DNA of 64,000 bases. Origin: Gracilimonas sp. (GTDB lineage: Bacteria > Bacteroidota > Rhodothermia > Balneolales > Balneolaceae). The stretch spans positions 1 through 64,000 of the forward strand of contig NZ_JABURM010000005.1 in the NCBI RefSeq assembly GCF_014762685.1, in the 5' to 3' direction. The notes under the pieces are model-generated. The model did no database searches. It was not told where the DNA came from and worked only from the letters and a program-made list of their open reading frames with translations. How positions within the stretch are numbered: the first letter of the stretch is position 1; each line of letters opens with the position of its first letter. Of this stretch, positions 41,975-51,868 are shown piece after piece. A program made the translations under genes and the position numbers.

Positions 41975-44900
41975 CTACTGAATCTCTCGTTCCTGAAGCT
42001 GTTTGAGGAGTTCAAAGTAATTCTCAATGAGGCGTTGATAATCAGGAGAATACTGGGTGAAATTTGGGTCATTCAGGCGTCTTCGGATTTGCTTCTCCAG
42101 TTCTTCCAGCGTCAGTTCAGGAGGGGTGGAGCGTTCAAAATCATCCGCAACGGAACCCTCACGTTTATCTTCTTCATCCCGTTCCTGCATCGCCTGCTCT
42201 GCTTCCAGCATGCGCGATAAAATGTTCTGCTGGCGTTCAATCAATATGGGGTCGGCTGCTCCGCCGCGTAAATCATTGATGGTATCTTCCATATCCTCAA
42301 TCATACGCTCAAGCTCGCTGCCAATTTTATCGCCGTCAAGGTCACCGCTGCGCTGCAATTCCTGCAGTTGCTTCCGTATTTGATTTTGCTGTCTGGCCAT
42401 TTGATTCAACCGTTCCATTTGATCCTGAGACAATCGCTCTCCCTGCATATCATTGATCATTTCTTGCAGCCTTTGGTTGAGTTGCTGCTGCTGTTCACCG
42501 GTTTCTCCCAGCTGTTCCATCATCTGCTGCATCGACATTCCGCTGCCGCCCTGTCCTCCGTTTTGGGAATTCTGCAGCTGCTCCAGCAAATTGGCCACCA
42601 TAAATGAAATATCGTTGATGCCCCCCAAAGCTTGTCTCGATGCTACGGAAGACTGACTTCGGTTTCGCTCTGTCATTTGCTCTAATGAACGTTGCAGCCG
42701 GTCTGACACTTCGAGTTTTTTCTTATTGATCTGATTGGAAAACTGAGGGATTTCGGATGACAACTCAAACAAGGAGTCTGAAACAGACTTAAAAATCTCT
42801 TCCACATTCCGCTGATTTCTTGCAAAGCCTACATAAGCCTGACTTCGGTTTTCAGTGGCAGAGGCAAGCGTCGTCAGGTCTTCCTGTTCGAGCGACAAAT
42901 TCAGCAATGAATGCAGCACGTATCGCAATCCGGCTATATTGACATTCATTTGGTTGCGGTTCATGCTTTGCATCATGCTTTTGGTGTTTTCCGCCAGCTG
43001 CTGATATTTCTCTTGTCGGTTTGGATGTCGATTTTCCCCGCTGTTTTCTTCCCTGCCTTCAATTTCTTCCTTCATGTCTTCAGAAAGCCCGTCTAGCTCG
43101 TTTTTGGTGTCTTCCTGGTATTCACCTATTGCCTGCCGACTTTTTGGGGTCAGGTTTTCAGAAAGAGAATCTACTTGTTTTTTAAGTTTCTCATTTTCCT
43201 GGAGTGAATTCCGTAACTGATCTTTATGCTGATTGGCTTGCTGAAGCTCATGAGACTGGGATAATTCTTCTTCCTTCCGGGCCATATCCTCAAATGACTT
43301 TGCCAGTTTATCGAGATCGGAATTAAGTTTCAGCTTTTTGAAGAGTTCAATGGTTCGCTGCAGGCGTTCTTTATACAATTCCTCGTTGAATTCCAGTTCC
43401 TGCATGGCCTGCCGGAGTTGCTCCGGATTCATTTGCCCGAGCTGTTCCTGTAATTTCTTCAATGCCTCGCGATACGCAGGGTCATCAATTTCCTCCATGA
43501 GCTTTTGAAGTTCCTGATAAGCCTTCTGAGTTTCCTCGGAAAGGATGTTGTTTTGACTCATTTCATTTTTGAGCTCTTCAAATTTTTTATTCAGCTCATC
43601 TATCTTCTTCTGAACTTCTTCCTGTTGTTTCTGAACTTGTTCCAGCTCTCTTTTTTCCTCATATCCGGCATTTTGAGGATTGTCTTTCATCTTTTCCTTG
43701 AAACGTTCGTAGAGCTCCCGGGTTTGCTCAAAAGATTCGGAAACTTCATCAAGATCGGTAGCCACTTCATTTTCCTCTTCATCGAGATCATCAAAATAAT
43801 CCACTAAAGAAGGTACTTCGAGTATGATTTTTTGGGAGCTGGATGATTTGAACCCGTTATAGCCATCATTATCCTGAACGGAAATCCAGAAAGTAAGAAT
43901 GTCCTGAGGTTTGAGGTTGAACTCACTCAGGTTCCATGAAAAAGCTTCCAGGCTTCCCTGAGAGGGCTTGTCCAAAGAAATGGTGCCGGTGACAGGCTCA
44001 TCCACATAAGCTCTGCTAAGTTCATAATTCAAGGAGGCAGCCGTAAGGCGGAAATCGTCCGTGGCGCGATACAACAGGTTAATTTCTTCAGGGTTGACTT
44101 CTTTTAAATTCTGACCGGGCTCAATGACTTCTACGATTGGATACTCATCGGATTGCGGAACCACGATGATTTGAAAGGGATTCCGGTTGGTGAGTCCGTT
44201 TTCATCTTCTATATAAAAGCGTAAAGTGTCAGGCTTGTCCACTTCCAGTTCAAAAGAAAAAGTACTGTCTTGCCGTACAGACAGATCTTGTAATTCTTCC
44301 CCGGTATAAATTTGCAGCCGGGATGCTTGTTTGTTCAGTTCTCCTGCCAGCTTCACCACAGAGCCTTCATATGCTCTGAGCTGAGACATAGGGTAGGAGG
44401 TGATGGTTGAGTCTATCTCAGTGTATGCCGGGGGGATAACCGTTGCTTGTAATTGGGAGAAGCGTGGGCGAAGCTGAACATCGGCGGTATGAAGATCACT
44501 TTTGAAGCCATCCATTTCTACATAATATTGCAGCTCATTATTTAAGTCTTGGGAGACAGAGCTGTATGTATTGCCGGAGAATTCCATCACCCGTGTTCTG
44601 AAATCTTCTTCCATCCGGGTTTTAATTTTTAAACTGACTTCCTCCGGAACTAAATTCCCGTGGAATTCTATATCAACCTGAAATGGGCTTCCCTGTTCTA
44701 ATGTCACATCACCCGGCTTGAGGGTAAAGGTGTACGGGTTGGGCTTTTCATAATTTTCCCAAAAAGAAAAAGCGCGCTGGGTGGCATTCCCAAAGTTGAA
44801 TGAAGTAAATCCGAATATGATTAAAGTTGCGATGCTTAAAGTCAGAAGCCTTTTATGATGGGTATAATCGACGGAGGATTTTACGTACTCAGAAAGCGTT

Positions 44901-45316
44901 TTTGACAGGCGGGCAGATTCTATTTTACCAAGGTTTTGTAAGATGGCGGCATCGATAAGTTCCCGGTTTCCGCTGCCGGATTTTTCAAGATCGAGGGTGT
45001 CTTTTAATTCGGGCAGGTTGCTTTTGCGGCTGAATTCCCGGTAAAACTGTTTGAATTGCTCCGGGTGGATAGATTTTAGGCCTCTCAGGTAGGAAATGCC
45101 GGTTGCCAATAAAAATAAAATAAGAAGTACGGATTTTGTGGCAACGGAGAAGTAAAAGACCTGTTCTGCTATAATAAAAGCAGTAAATCCGGTAAGTAAA
45201 ATAAGCACAGCCCTGAGTAACACCACTCCATTTCTTTTCGAAAGGATGGAGCGGTAAGCCGTATCAAGCTGTTTTTTTACCTGTTCGGTAGAGCTATGTT
45301 GCCCGGGTGTTTGCAT
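41975..45316 (-). CDS. DUF4175-type giant membrane and coiled-coil protein
   Basis: This is an 1113-residue protein. Membrane helices lie at about 31-50, 56-75 and 154-172. A region of about 190-480 looks beta-rich and Ig-like (TFTLKPGDVTLEQGSPFQV, VIPPAYTEIDSTI). Residues about 510-1110 are almost entirely Glu/Gln/Lys/Arg-rich coiled coil with a Gly/Gln/Met-rich break near 920-940. This is the DUF4175 layout known from Bacteroidota-like bacteria, where it often accompanies MoxR/Bat genes. It is probably anchored in the inner membrane with a long periplasmic rod. No enzymatic motif was seen. It lies 61 bases from the MBL-fold gene, likely in one transcript with it. Confidence 0.8.
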   Translation of the reverse strand: MQTPGQHSSTEQVKKQLDTAYRSILSKRNGVVLLRAVLILLTGFTAFIIAEQVFYFSVATKSVLLILFLLATGISYLRGLKSIHPEQFKQFYREFSRKSNLPELKDTLDLEKSGSGNRELIDAAILQNLGKIESARLSKTLSEYVKSSVDYTHHKRLLTLSIATLIIFGFTSFNFGNATQRAFSFWENYEKPNPYTFTLKPGDVTLEQGSPFQVDIEFHGNLVPEEVSLKIKTRMEEDFRTRVMEFSGNTYSSVSQDLNNELQYYVEMDGFKSDLHTADVQLRPRFSQLQATVIPPAYTEIDSTITSYPMSQLRAYEGSVVKLAGELNKQASRLQIYTGEELQDLSVRQDSTFSFELEVDKPDTLRFYIEDENGLTNRNPFQIIVVPQSDEYPIVEVIEPGQNLKEVNPEEINLLYRATDDFRLTAASLNYELSRAYVDEPVTGTISLDKPSQGSLEAFSWNLSEFNLKPQDILTFWISVQDNDGYNGFKSSSSQKIILEVPSLVDYFDDLDEEENEVATDLDEVSESFEQTRELYERFKEKMKDNPQNAGYEEKRELEQVQKQQEEVQKKIDELNKKFEELKNEMSQNNILSEETQKAYQELQKLMEEIDDPAYREALKKLQEQLGQMNPEQLRQAMQELEFNEELYKERLQRTIELFKKLKLNSDLDKLAKSFEDMARKEEELSQSHELQQANQHKDQLRNSLQENEKLKKQVDSLSENLTPKSRQAIGEYQEDTKNELDGLSEDMKEEIEGREENSGENRHPNRQEKYQQLAENTKSMMQSMNRNQMNVNIAGLRYVLHSLLNLSLEQEDLTTLASATENRSQAYVGFARNQRNVEEIFKSVSDSLFELSSEIPQFSNQINKKKLEVSDRLQRSLEQMTERNRSQSSVASRQALGGINDISFMVANLLEQLQNSQNGGQGGSGMSMQQMMEQLGETGEQQQQLNQRLQEMINDMQGERLSQDQMERLNQMARQQNQIRKQLQELQRSGDLDGDKIGSELERMIEDMEDTINDLRGGAADPILIERQQNILSRMLEAEQAMQERDEEDKREGSVADDFERSTPPELTLEELEKQIRRRLNDPNFTQYSPDYQRLIENYFELLKQLQEREIQ

Positions 45317-45377
45317 AAACTACGATAAGAAAGATAGGTGTGTGTTAAAAACCTTGATTAAAACTATTTATTGCAGG

Positions 45378-46253
45378 TTAAAGGTCATTAAGTGTTAAAG
45401 TTTCAGAAACTGAGAAGCGACCGTCTTTTTGTTGGATGCGGATGATTTCCTTGTGTGCATCATGTTCCAGATACAGGTTCCAGTTTTGTTCAGCCGCTTG
45501 CTTTAGAAACGTATCTTTTTCATCCAGCGTTTGAACCGGGTACATATCATATCCCATCACCCAGGGAAGGGGAACGTGTACATGAGTGGGAATTAAATCA
45601 GCTGCAAAAACCAGGACTTTTCCGTCATGTTCAATTTTTGGCAGCTGCTGCCCGATTGTATGTCCGTTTGCAATAACAGATGATAATCCAGGCTCATACT
45701 CATGATTTTCTTTTACCAGCTTAAGTTTTCCGGATTCTTTTATCGGGTTGATGTTTTCCGGGAGGAAACTGGCTTTTTCACGGGCATTCGGGTTATTGGC
45801 ATTTTCCCAGTGGGTATCTACTACATGATAATCTGCATTGGGGAAGGTGAGCTTCAGTTTATTATTGTCATCATAAAAACTGGTGCCTCCGCAGTGATCA
45901 AAATGTAAATGAGTGAAGATGATGTCCGTCACATCATCAAAGTCAAAGCCTTGTTCCTGCAATGAATTTTTAAGATTTTTGGAGCTTTGATCGAGCTGAT
46001 AGATACCTTCCATTTTCTCATTGAACTTGGTGCCGGCTCCGTTATCAATCAGGTAAACCTTTCCGGTGTTGTTTGACTTGATAAGCAGGCAACGCATGGT
46101 CATAGGGATGCGGTTTTTCTCATCGGCAGGAAGTGCCTTTGACCATAATGTCTTAGGCACTACGCCAAACATCGCACCGCCGTCTAAACGGAAGTCGCCG
46201 GTTTCAACAGTGTATAATTCAAATGGACCGATAGTAGTTTTTGATAAGCTCAT
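45378..46253 (-). CDS. Metallo-beta-lactamase-fold hydrolase
   Basis: This is a 291-residue protein with the MBL metal motif IIFTHLHFDHCGG (His115, His117, Asp119, His120). A third His follows in HVVDTHWENA or NGHTIGQ, and a late His lies in LEHDAHKE. The overall form, with CLLIKSNNTGKVYLIDNGAG at the start, resembles AHL-lactonase-like and other alkaline-hydrolase members. It has no signal peptide and is cytoplasmic. The substrate is unknown. It is the first gene of a probable two-gene unit with the DUF4175 protein. Confidence 0.87.
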   Translation of the reverse strand: MSLSKTTIGPFELYTVETGDFRLDGGAMFGVVPKTLWSKALPADEKNRIPMTMRCLLIKSNNTGKVYLIDNGAGTKFNEKMEGIYQLDQSSKNLKNSLQEQGFDFDDVTDIIFTHLHFDHCGGTSFYDDNNKLKLTFPNADYHVVDTHWENANNPNAREKASFLPENINPIKESGKLKLVKENHEYEPGLSSVIANGHTIGQQLPKIEHDGKVLVFAADLIPTHVHVPLPWVMGYDMYPVQTLDEKDTFLKQAAEQNWNLYLEHDAHKEIIRIQQKDGRFSVSETLTLNDL

Positions 46254-46807
46254 GTACTTTTAAATTGGTTGAATTTGAATATAAGAATCCATTGGAAGGA
46301 TTCAGAAATGAATATTAGCGCTCCGGCCCTGAACTTTGAAATTCCAAATTCCAAATTCCAAAAAAAACCGGTCATTGCGAGGAGCCCGGGAGGCGTAATG
46401 CAGGTTTGGGAAGTCCAACGACGCGGCAATCTCCCGGATACGGGCTTGATGTTGAATACAGGCTAAAACCCTGTCCCTATTTACCCTCGTTCCCAACCTT
46501 CTGGTTGGGAACGCCTGATCGAACATCCGGTTCGAATGTATATTTTAAATGAGTTGGTTGCCTTAAACTCCGACCTCCTCTGTCTCCTCCTTCTCAAGGA
46601 GGAGAACTCATTGGTGAGGTCGAGGATTAGGCTTCGGGCGCTGTTAAATTGAACTGCGATGAACCGAACGACCGATTAGCGATGGATGATTTTTTGTCTC
46701 CTCGCGATGACGGGGTTTATAATAGATATCAATTAAAGTCAAAGTCCTCCAAAGGGACACAGGGAACCGGCATCGAACCTCCCACATTGATGAACTATTG
46801 AGGGGTA
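46254..46807. repeat. Gene-free repeat mosaic
   Basis: Positions about 46369-46440 hold the GTCATTGCGAGGAG...GGCAATCTCCC module. Positions 46489-46512 form a separate strong palindrome. Positions about 46575-46630 hold CTCCTTCTCAAGGAGGAG with flanks seen elsewhere, and about 46744-46765 hold the CCAAAGGGACACAGGG fragment. This is the last dense repeat region before the respiratory operon. Confidence 0.75.
46489..46512. repeat. Palindrome GTTCCCAACC/GGTTGGGAAC
   Basis: The perfect 10-bp arms (11 with the flanking C and G) have a TTCT loop. It could act as a terminator-like hairpin but has no T-run. It has no other copy that I noticed in the window, so it may be a member of a different repeat family. 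Confidence 0.85.
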
Positions 46808-47989
46808 TTATTCTAAGCTAATGGCATATAAATTGCCGTCTGAGCTTCCAAAATAGATCACATTCCCATCAATCAAAGGGGTGGATAGAATAGAGCCTAA
46901 GGAGTGAATCATCTTTTCTGATTCAAGATATTCTTCTCCATATAAAATAAAGTCTTCATTGAACCCACCTTCTTCACTGAAAATGGTATGGTAATTCTTT
47001 TTGCTGTTTTCAGTTTGAAATTCCCAAACCTTTTTCCCGGTTTCAAAGTGCACGCCGTAAACTTTGCCATCAAAACTTCCAAAATAGATGATCTCATTAT
47101 GGGCAACTGCAGAACCATAAACCCTCATTTCTACCGGAAATTCCCAATTCACTTTACCATTATTTTTGTTTGTATTGTAAAAGATGTGTGAATCAGAAGT
47201 TCCAAAAAACAGGTTTTCTTTATATACCAAAGGAGTGGAGATTACCCAACTTCCGGTTTTGATATTCCATTTACCCCGACCGGTTTTTGTGCTCAAGGCA
47301 TAAATATTATAATCTCTGCTGCCAAAATAAACGGTTTCATTATCTATAGCGGCTGCTTTTTGAATTTCCCCTTTGGGAAAAAATGAACTTCCAATAGTTT
47401 TGAATTTCCAAATTAGGTCTCCATTCTCAGTATTAAGGGAGTAAAAATTTCCATTATAATTTCCGAAATATAATTGGTTGTCGGCAACAACCGGAGAAGC
47501 ATGTATAATGTCATCCGTTTGATATTTCCATTCCAAGTCTCCGCTTAGTCCGTTTAAAGCATACATATGACCATCTCCGCTTCCCCAGTAAACCTTATCT
47601 TCATAGACCATTGGATCAGAAAGATAATAGTCCCAAATATCATAACTTTTTTCACCTTCCGATTGAAAAAGCCAAATTAAAGATCCATCATTTTTATCGA
47701 GGGCATATAGATTACCGTCTGCACTTGCAAAGTAAATGATATGATCGAATATACTGGCTGTGGAATGAACAGCTCCCTTTGTTTTATACTCCCAAGCTTT
47801 TTCACCGGTTTCTTTATGGATAGCATAGAATGTATGATCTCCGCTCCCAAAATATAACAAGTTGCCATTTGTTACAGGAGAGGAATAAACTCTGTCATTA
47901 GTTTCAAATTTCCATAGAACATTATTCTGGGCAAACAAACAATCGGTTAAAGCACAAAGCGCAAGAAGTAATACTAGTTTTATTTTCAT
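46808..47989 (-). CDS. Exported PQQ-like beta-propeller protein
   Basis: This is a 393-residue protein. I start at ATG 47989 because it gives a signal peptide (MKIKLVLLLALCALTDCLFA) that an upstream start would bury. The mature part is a chain of about eight PQQ/BamB-like blades with repeats of the form YFGSGDHTFYAIHKETGEKA and YFASADGNLYALDKNDGSLI. The blades resemble BamB and the family of quinoprotein-like propellers, but no catalytic residues for PQQ dehydrogenases were noticed. It is probably periplasmic or on the cell surface. The role is unknown. Confidence 0.83.
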   Translation of the reverse strand: MKIKLVLLLALCALTDCLFAQNNVLWKFETNDRVYSSPVTNGNLLYFGSGDHTFYAIHKETGEKAWEYKTKGAVHSTASIFDHIIYFASADGNLYALDKNDGSLIWLFQSEGEKSYDIWDYYLSDPMVYEDKVYWGSGDGHMYALNGLSGDLEWKYQTDDIIHASPVVADNQLYFGNYNGNFYSLNTENGDLIWKFKTIGSSFFPKGEIQKAAAIDNETVYFGSRDYNIYALSTKTGRGKWNIKTGSWVISTPLVYKENLFFGTSDSHIFYNTNKNNGKVNWEFPVEMRVYGSAVAHNEIIYFGSFDGKVYGVHFETGKKVWEFQTENSKKNYHTIFSEEGGFNEDFILYGEEYLESEKMIHSLGSILSTPLIDGNVIYFGSSDGNLYAISLE

Positions 47990-48073
47990 TATATAAAATA
48001 CATGTAAGCTATTGGGAGTCAATAAGTAAGGTAGTCATACATTCTTTCAAGAACCTAAAATATTAATTAAATA

Positions 48074-48098
48074 AAAAAACCTCCGTCCGGAGGTTTTT
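48074..48098 (-). terminator. Rho-independent terminator after the respiratory operon
   Basis: AAAAACCTCC, loop GTCC, GGAGGTTTTT: a 10-bp stem with A and T tracts on both sides, 41 bases after the stop of the last oxidase gene. It fits termination on the minus strand and is symmetric enough to work both ways. Confidence 0.88.
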
Positions 48099-48138
48099 AA
48101 AAAGTAAATTCCAAGTATGCTAAATCAATAATCCTGCC

Positions 48139-48456
48139 TCAAAAAGAAGGAACTACATCGTTGCGATACATGGTATCAAGCAGGGTGATGATTACCATCA
48201 GCATGAAGAAGGCTACTGCCATAACCAACAACATTGCGTTAAATTTAACATCCCAATAGAGATTCATGAAAAATGCCGCTACTAAAAATGCTTTAACCAA
48301 TGCAATGGAAAGTGCAGTTATTACGTCAAAAGGCGGGGGAATAGCTACAAATTTTGCCAATACTACGGTGAGTATAGTCAAGATAAAAAGTGCAGTTCCA
48401 ACGGCCCAAAGCTGGCCGGCTGATGAAATATGATGTTCGTGATTATGTGCGCTCAT
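48139..48456 (-). CDS. Cytochrome c oxidase subunit IV, prokaryotic type
   Basis: This is a 105-residue protein with three membrane helices (about 14-35, 45-65 and 75-97) after a His-rich N-terminus (MSAHNHEHHIS). Such small proteins (COX4-pro) end caa3 oxidase operons. It has LSIALVKAFLVAAFFMNLYWDVKF, typical of the family. It probably stabilises subunits I and III. It is last in the operon, 33 bases after coxC, and a terminator follows. Confidence 0.87.
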   Translation of the reverse strand: MSAHNHEHHISSAGQLWAVGTALFILTILTVVLAKFVAIPPPFDVITALSIALVKAFLVAAFFMNLYWDVKFNAMLLVMAVAFFMLMVIITLLDTMYRNDVVPSF

Positions 48457-48489
48457 AGTTTAAAATCGTTTAGGATAAAATAATATCTG

Positions 48490-49140
48490 TCATTCAATGA
48501 GGTAAAGCAGGGGAAAGAGGAAGATCCAAATGAGGTCAACCAAGTGCCAATACAGTCCGGTGATTTCCACGGGAGTGTAATATTCACTGTTGAACTCCCC
48601 TCGGCGGGCCCGGACGTAAATCCAGGAAATCAACCCAATTCCAATAAGAACGTGCAAAGCGTGAACTCCGGTTAGCATATAATAGATGCTGAAGAAAATA
48701 GCCGCTTGTGCGTGCTCAAGACCTTCGTAGGTATAAAATTCACCGGGGAAAATTCCCAAATGAAATTTGTGTGAGTACTCAAACCCTTTAATCACCATAA
48801 ACACACAGGCGAGTGCAATGGTTATAAGCAGGTTTATCCTGAGTCCTTTCATTTGGTTTTTTTGAGCGGAACGGATTGCCATAGCCACCGTTAAACTACT
48901 ACCGATCAGAACAACAGTATTTACTGCTCCCCAAAAAGTGTTAAGCTCAAGTGCAGCCATTTGGAATAGTTCCGGATACCATGCCCTATAAATGATATAG
49001 GCACAGAATAATCCGCCAAAAAATAAGATTTCGTTTACCAAGAACACCCACATTCCCAGTTTCGCCGTATCAAATTGCTGATCGCTGTCAACAAAATGAT
49101 GGTGCACATGTGTGGGGGTTGAAGTCGAATGATTCGCCAT
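48490..49140 (-). CDS. coxC: Cytochrome c oxidase subunit III
   Basis: This is a 216-residue membrane protein with about five helices, the shorter bacterial form. LGMWVFLVNEILFFGGLFCAYIIYR is the first helix, with the Glu of subunit III, and YMLTGVHALHVLIGIGLISWI and GLYWHLVDLIWIFLFPLLYLI are classical. It has a His-rich N-terminus like the subunit IV protein. It belongs to the caa3 oxidase operon and lies 78 bases after coxA. Confidence 0.93.
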   Translation of the reverse strand: MANHSTSTPTHVHHHFVDSDQQFDTAKLGMWVFLVNEILFFGGLFCAYIIYRAWYPELFQMAALELNTFWGAVNTVVLIGSSLTVAMAIRSAQKNQMKGLRINLLITIALACVFMVIKGFEYSHKFHLGIFPGEFYTYEGLEHAQAAIFFSIYYMLTGVHALHVLIGIGLISWIYVRARRGEFNSEYYTPVEITGLYWHLVDLIWIFLFPLLYLIE

Positions 49141-49218
49141 TTACTTCCCGAGTTGTGTTTTTTGTGTTAACATTTTTATATGTGAATTCTTCTACTGCTT
49201 CTAATTTGTCCGAAGCTC

Positions 49219-50922
49219 TTAATGAGCATCGTGATCATTTGCCAGCCCAAGCTGGAATTCTTCCATGGGTTTGTGATAGTCGTACGGACCATTGATAACC
49301 ACGGGTGTGTGATCAAAATTATGGAAATCAGGAGGAGAGGTAGATTGCCATTCCAAGCCGCGGCTTCCCCATGGGTTGGAACCGGCTTTTTCTCCGCTCA
49401 TTAATGATTTTGCCAGGTAGAAGGCGATCAGTAAGAAGCCAACCCCCAGGATGTATGACCCGATGGTTGACGTTTGATGAAATACAGTAAACTGATCAAT
49501 GTAATTGTAATATCGTCGCGGCATTCCCTGTGATCCCATAATGAATTGCGGGAGAAAGGTTACATTAAAACCGATGAAAATAAGTGCGGCTCCAACTTTT
49601 GCCTGAAATTCGTTGTACATCTTACCGGTTATTTTTGGCCACCAATAGTGGAGACCGGCAAGAAATGAAATCAGGGTACCACCCATCATTACATAATGGA
49701 AGTGAGCAACCACATAGTAGGTATCATGAAGGTGAATATCTGCAGCAAGTGCTCCAAGCATAATTCCTGTAAAACCACCGATGGAGAATATGAACAAGAA
49801 TATAAACACATAGATCATCGGTGTTTTCATTTCAATAGAACCTTTGTACAGTGTCGCCACCCAGTTCAGGATCTTAATTCCGGTCGGAATTCCTACGAGG
49901 AAGGTCAGGAATGAGAACACCGTAGTTGCCACGGCAGACTGTCCTGAGGTGAACATGTGGTGTCCCCATACCAGGAATCCAATAAAGGCGATAGCCAGGG
50001 ATGAAAGTGCGATGGCCCAATATCCAAAAATGTGTTTCTTGGAGAAGGTGGTGATCACTTCAGAGATAATCCCAAAGGCCGGTACAATCATAATATATAC
50101 CGCGGGGTGGGAGTAAAACCAGAAGAAATGCTGAAATAAAACCGGGTCACCGCCCAGGGCCGGATCAAAAATTCCTATACCGAGCGCGCGCTCCATGGTA
50201 AGAAGCAAAACGGTAATGGCTAATACGGGAGTCGCAAGTACCTGAATAATACTGGTGGCATATAATGCCCATAAGTTTAAAGGAAGTTTACCCCAGGTAA
50301 TGCCGGGAGCCCGTAACTTGTGAATGGTGGCGATAAAGTTAGTACCGGTTAATATGGATGAAAATCCAAGTATGAAGACCCCAAGAGTTACCCATATTAC
50401 ACTCGATGAAGATTCGGTACTGTACGGAGTGTAGAAGGTCCAGCCGGTATCCAATCCATTGTTGGCAAGAGCAATGAACGTAAAAATGGCTCCGATAACA
50501 TAGATATAAAAACTGGCAAGGTTAAGCCTTGGGAAGGCTACATCCTTTGCTCCAAGCTGCATGGGGAGCACAAAGTTTCCCAGTGCAGCCGGGATGGAGG
50601 GGATGAGCACGAAGAATACCATGATTGCTCCGTGGAGCGTGAAGAACTGATTGTAGGTATCCGCCTCAATGAAAGTTTTAGCCGGTGTTAACAGCTCCGT
50701 TCTCAAGAGAAGGGCAAGAATACCTCCCAATAGGAAAAAGAAGGTAACCGAACCCAGGTACATGATCCCGATTTTCTTGTGGTCCACGGTAGTCATCCAT
50801 GCCCAAAGACCTTTTTCATCCGTCAGATAGGTGTTTTTAGGGCTTTCGGATGGCTTAAACCGTTTTACCTTTAATGTTTTTTTATTTCCGGTTGACGCCG
50901 GGGTTACTTCAGCTGTTGACAT
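49219..50922 (-). CDS. coxA: Cytochrome c oxidase subunit I, A2 type
   Basis: This is the 567-residue catalytic subunit of a heme-copper oxidase with 12 helices. The low-spin heme ligands are His97 ([12 protein letters not shown]) and His409, the CuB ligands are His272, His321 and His322, and the high-spin heme ligand is His407 (VVAHFHYVM). The CuB region reads [13 protein letters not shown] (Tyr270, Ser271). The usual HPEVY Glu is absent and a Tyr-Ser pair stands instead, the mark of A2-type oxidases such as the Rhodothermus caa3. It pumps protons while reducing oxygen. It is 1 base after coxB and 78 bases before coxC. Confidence 0.96.
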   Translation of the reverse strand: MSTAEVTPASTGNKKTLKVKRFKPSESPKNTYLTDEKGLWAWMTTVDHKKIGIMYLGSVTFFFLLGGILALLLRTELLTPAKTFIEADTYNQFFTLHGAIMVFFVLIPSIPAALGNFVLPMQLGAKDVAFPRLNLASFYIYVIGAIFTFIALANNGLDTGWTFYTPYSTESSSSVIWVTLGVFILGFSSILTGTNFIATIHKLRAPGITWGKLPLNLWALYATSIIQVLATPVLAITVLLLTMERALGIGIFDPALGGDPVLFQHFFWFYSHPAVYIMIVPAFGIISEVITTFSKKHIFGYWAIALSSLAIAFIGFLVWGHHMFTSGQSAVATTVFSFLTFLVGIPTGIKILNWVATLYKGSIEMKTPMIYVFIFLFIFSIGGFTGIMLGALAADIHLHDTYYVVAHFHYVMMGGTLISFLAGLHYWWPKITGKMYNEFQAKVGAALIFIGFNVTFLPQFIMGSQGMPRRYYNYIDQFTVFHQTSTIGSYILGVGFLLIAFYLAKSLMSGEKAGSNPWGSRGLEWQSTSPPDFHNFDHTPVVINGPYDYHKPMEEFQLGLANDHDAH

Positions 50923-50923
50923 A

Positions 50924-51868
50924 TTAATCTTCTAAAGTTTTTATGTATTCAATAATATCGGAGATGTCGTCATCACTCAGGCGACCCTCATAGCTAACCA
51001 TTTGGTTTTGGAATCCCTCTACAATTTTTGCTGAAGGATCAAGAATTGATTCGCGAATGTAATTTTCATCGGCGGTAACTGATGAGGCGCTTTCAAAATT
51101 TCTTTCACTGCCCCATAGCCCCTGGAAGCTTGGCCCAATTTTATCAGAGCCATCTACAGAGTGGCAGGTTACACAGCCTTGAATGCTGATCAGGTTTTCA
51201 CCACGTTCTACCGGTGTTCCCCCACTTCCGCTGCCTTGTTCTGCCAGCCAGGCATCAAAGTCTTCTTTAGTATGAACAATGACTTTGGCTAACATATCGG
51301 AGTGGGAGGTACCGCAGTACTCGGTACAAAAAACCTGCGACTCCCCGGGTTCTTCAGCCTGAAACCAGACATAAGTATATCGATTGGGAAGCACATCTTG
51401 TTTAATTCGATAATCAGGTACGAAAAAAGAATGAAGCACGTCTTCTGACTGCATCACCATTTTAATGGGCTTTCCGGCCGGTACGTGCAGTTCATTACCT
51501 ACCTGGGCTCCGGTATCGTATTTGAAAGTCCAACCCCATTTGTACGCAGAAACTTGAATTTCGTAGGCATTATCCGGAACGGTTTTAAGATTCAGCCATC
51601 CTTTATAACCCCATCCAAAAACAACAAAAACCAATAAAAGCGGAATGACCGACCAGGTAACTTCCAGTTTGTTGTTGTGGGTGATTAGCGGAGTTTCATC
51701 ATCGTCAGATCTGCGCTTATATTTAATTGCAAAATAGATCATTGCAATGGTAACACCGCCAAGGATAATGAAACTTGCGATGTGGATGAAAGCCATCAGC
51801 GCATCCGTACTTGCTCCCGTCATTGGAGATTTAAGTTCCGGGAGCATAAAATCGAATAAACTGCCCAT
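50924..51868 (-). CDS. coxB: Cytochrome c oxidase subunit II with fused cytochrome c domain
   Basis: This is a 314-residue caa3-type subunit II. Two membrane helices (about 27-49 and 70-90) lead to the CuA cupredoxin domain, whose ligands are His146, Cys181, Glu183, Cys185, His189 and Met192 in [14 protein letters not shown] Gly/Ser linker (about 211-218) joins it to a cytochrome c domain with CVTCH (232-236) and probable axial Met290. This domain is clearly similar to the C-terminal domain of ActE in the same operon. Its start overlaps the SCO stop by one base (TAATG). Confidence 0.95.
   Translation of the reverse strand: MGSLFDFMLPELKSPMTGASTDALMAFIHIASFIILGGVTIAMIYFAIKYKRRSDDDETPLITHNNKLEVTWSVIPLLLVFVVFGWGYKGWLNLKTVPDNAYEIQVSAYKWGWTFKYDTGAQVGNELHVPAGKPIKMVMQSEDVLHSFFVPDYRIKQDVLPNRYTYVWFQAEEPGESQVFCTEYCGTSHSDMLAKVIVHTKEDFDAWLAEQGSGSGGTPVERGENLISIQGCVTCHSVDGSDKIGPSFQGLWGSERNFESASSVTADENYIRESILDPSAKIVEGFQNQMVSYEGRLSDDDISDIIEYIKTLED

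Noticed and set aside
41975-45316. Giant coiled-coil protein as an SMC/RecN-like ATPase
   Set aside because: No Walker A or B motif was seen; three N-terminal membrane helices and a beta-rich domain fit DUF4175.
41975-46253. Minus-strand genes read as plus-strand hydrophobic proteins (for example 43505-43807)
   Set aside because: They are shadows of the Glu/Lys-rich coiled coil, whose complement encodes Phe/Leu-rich frames.
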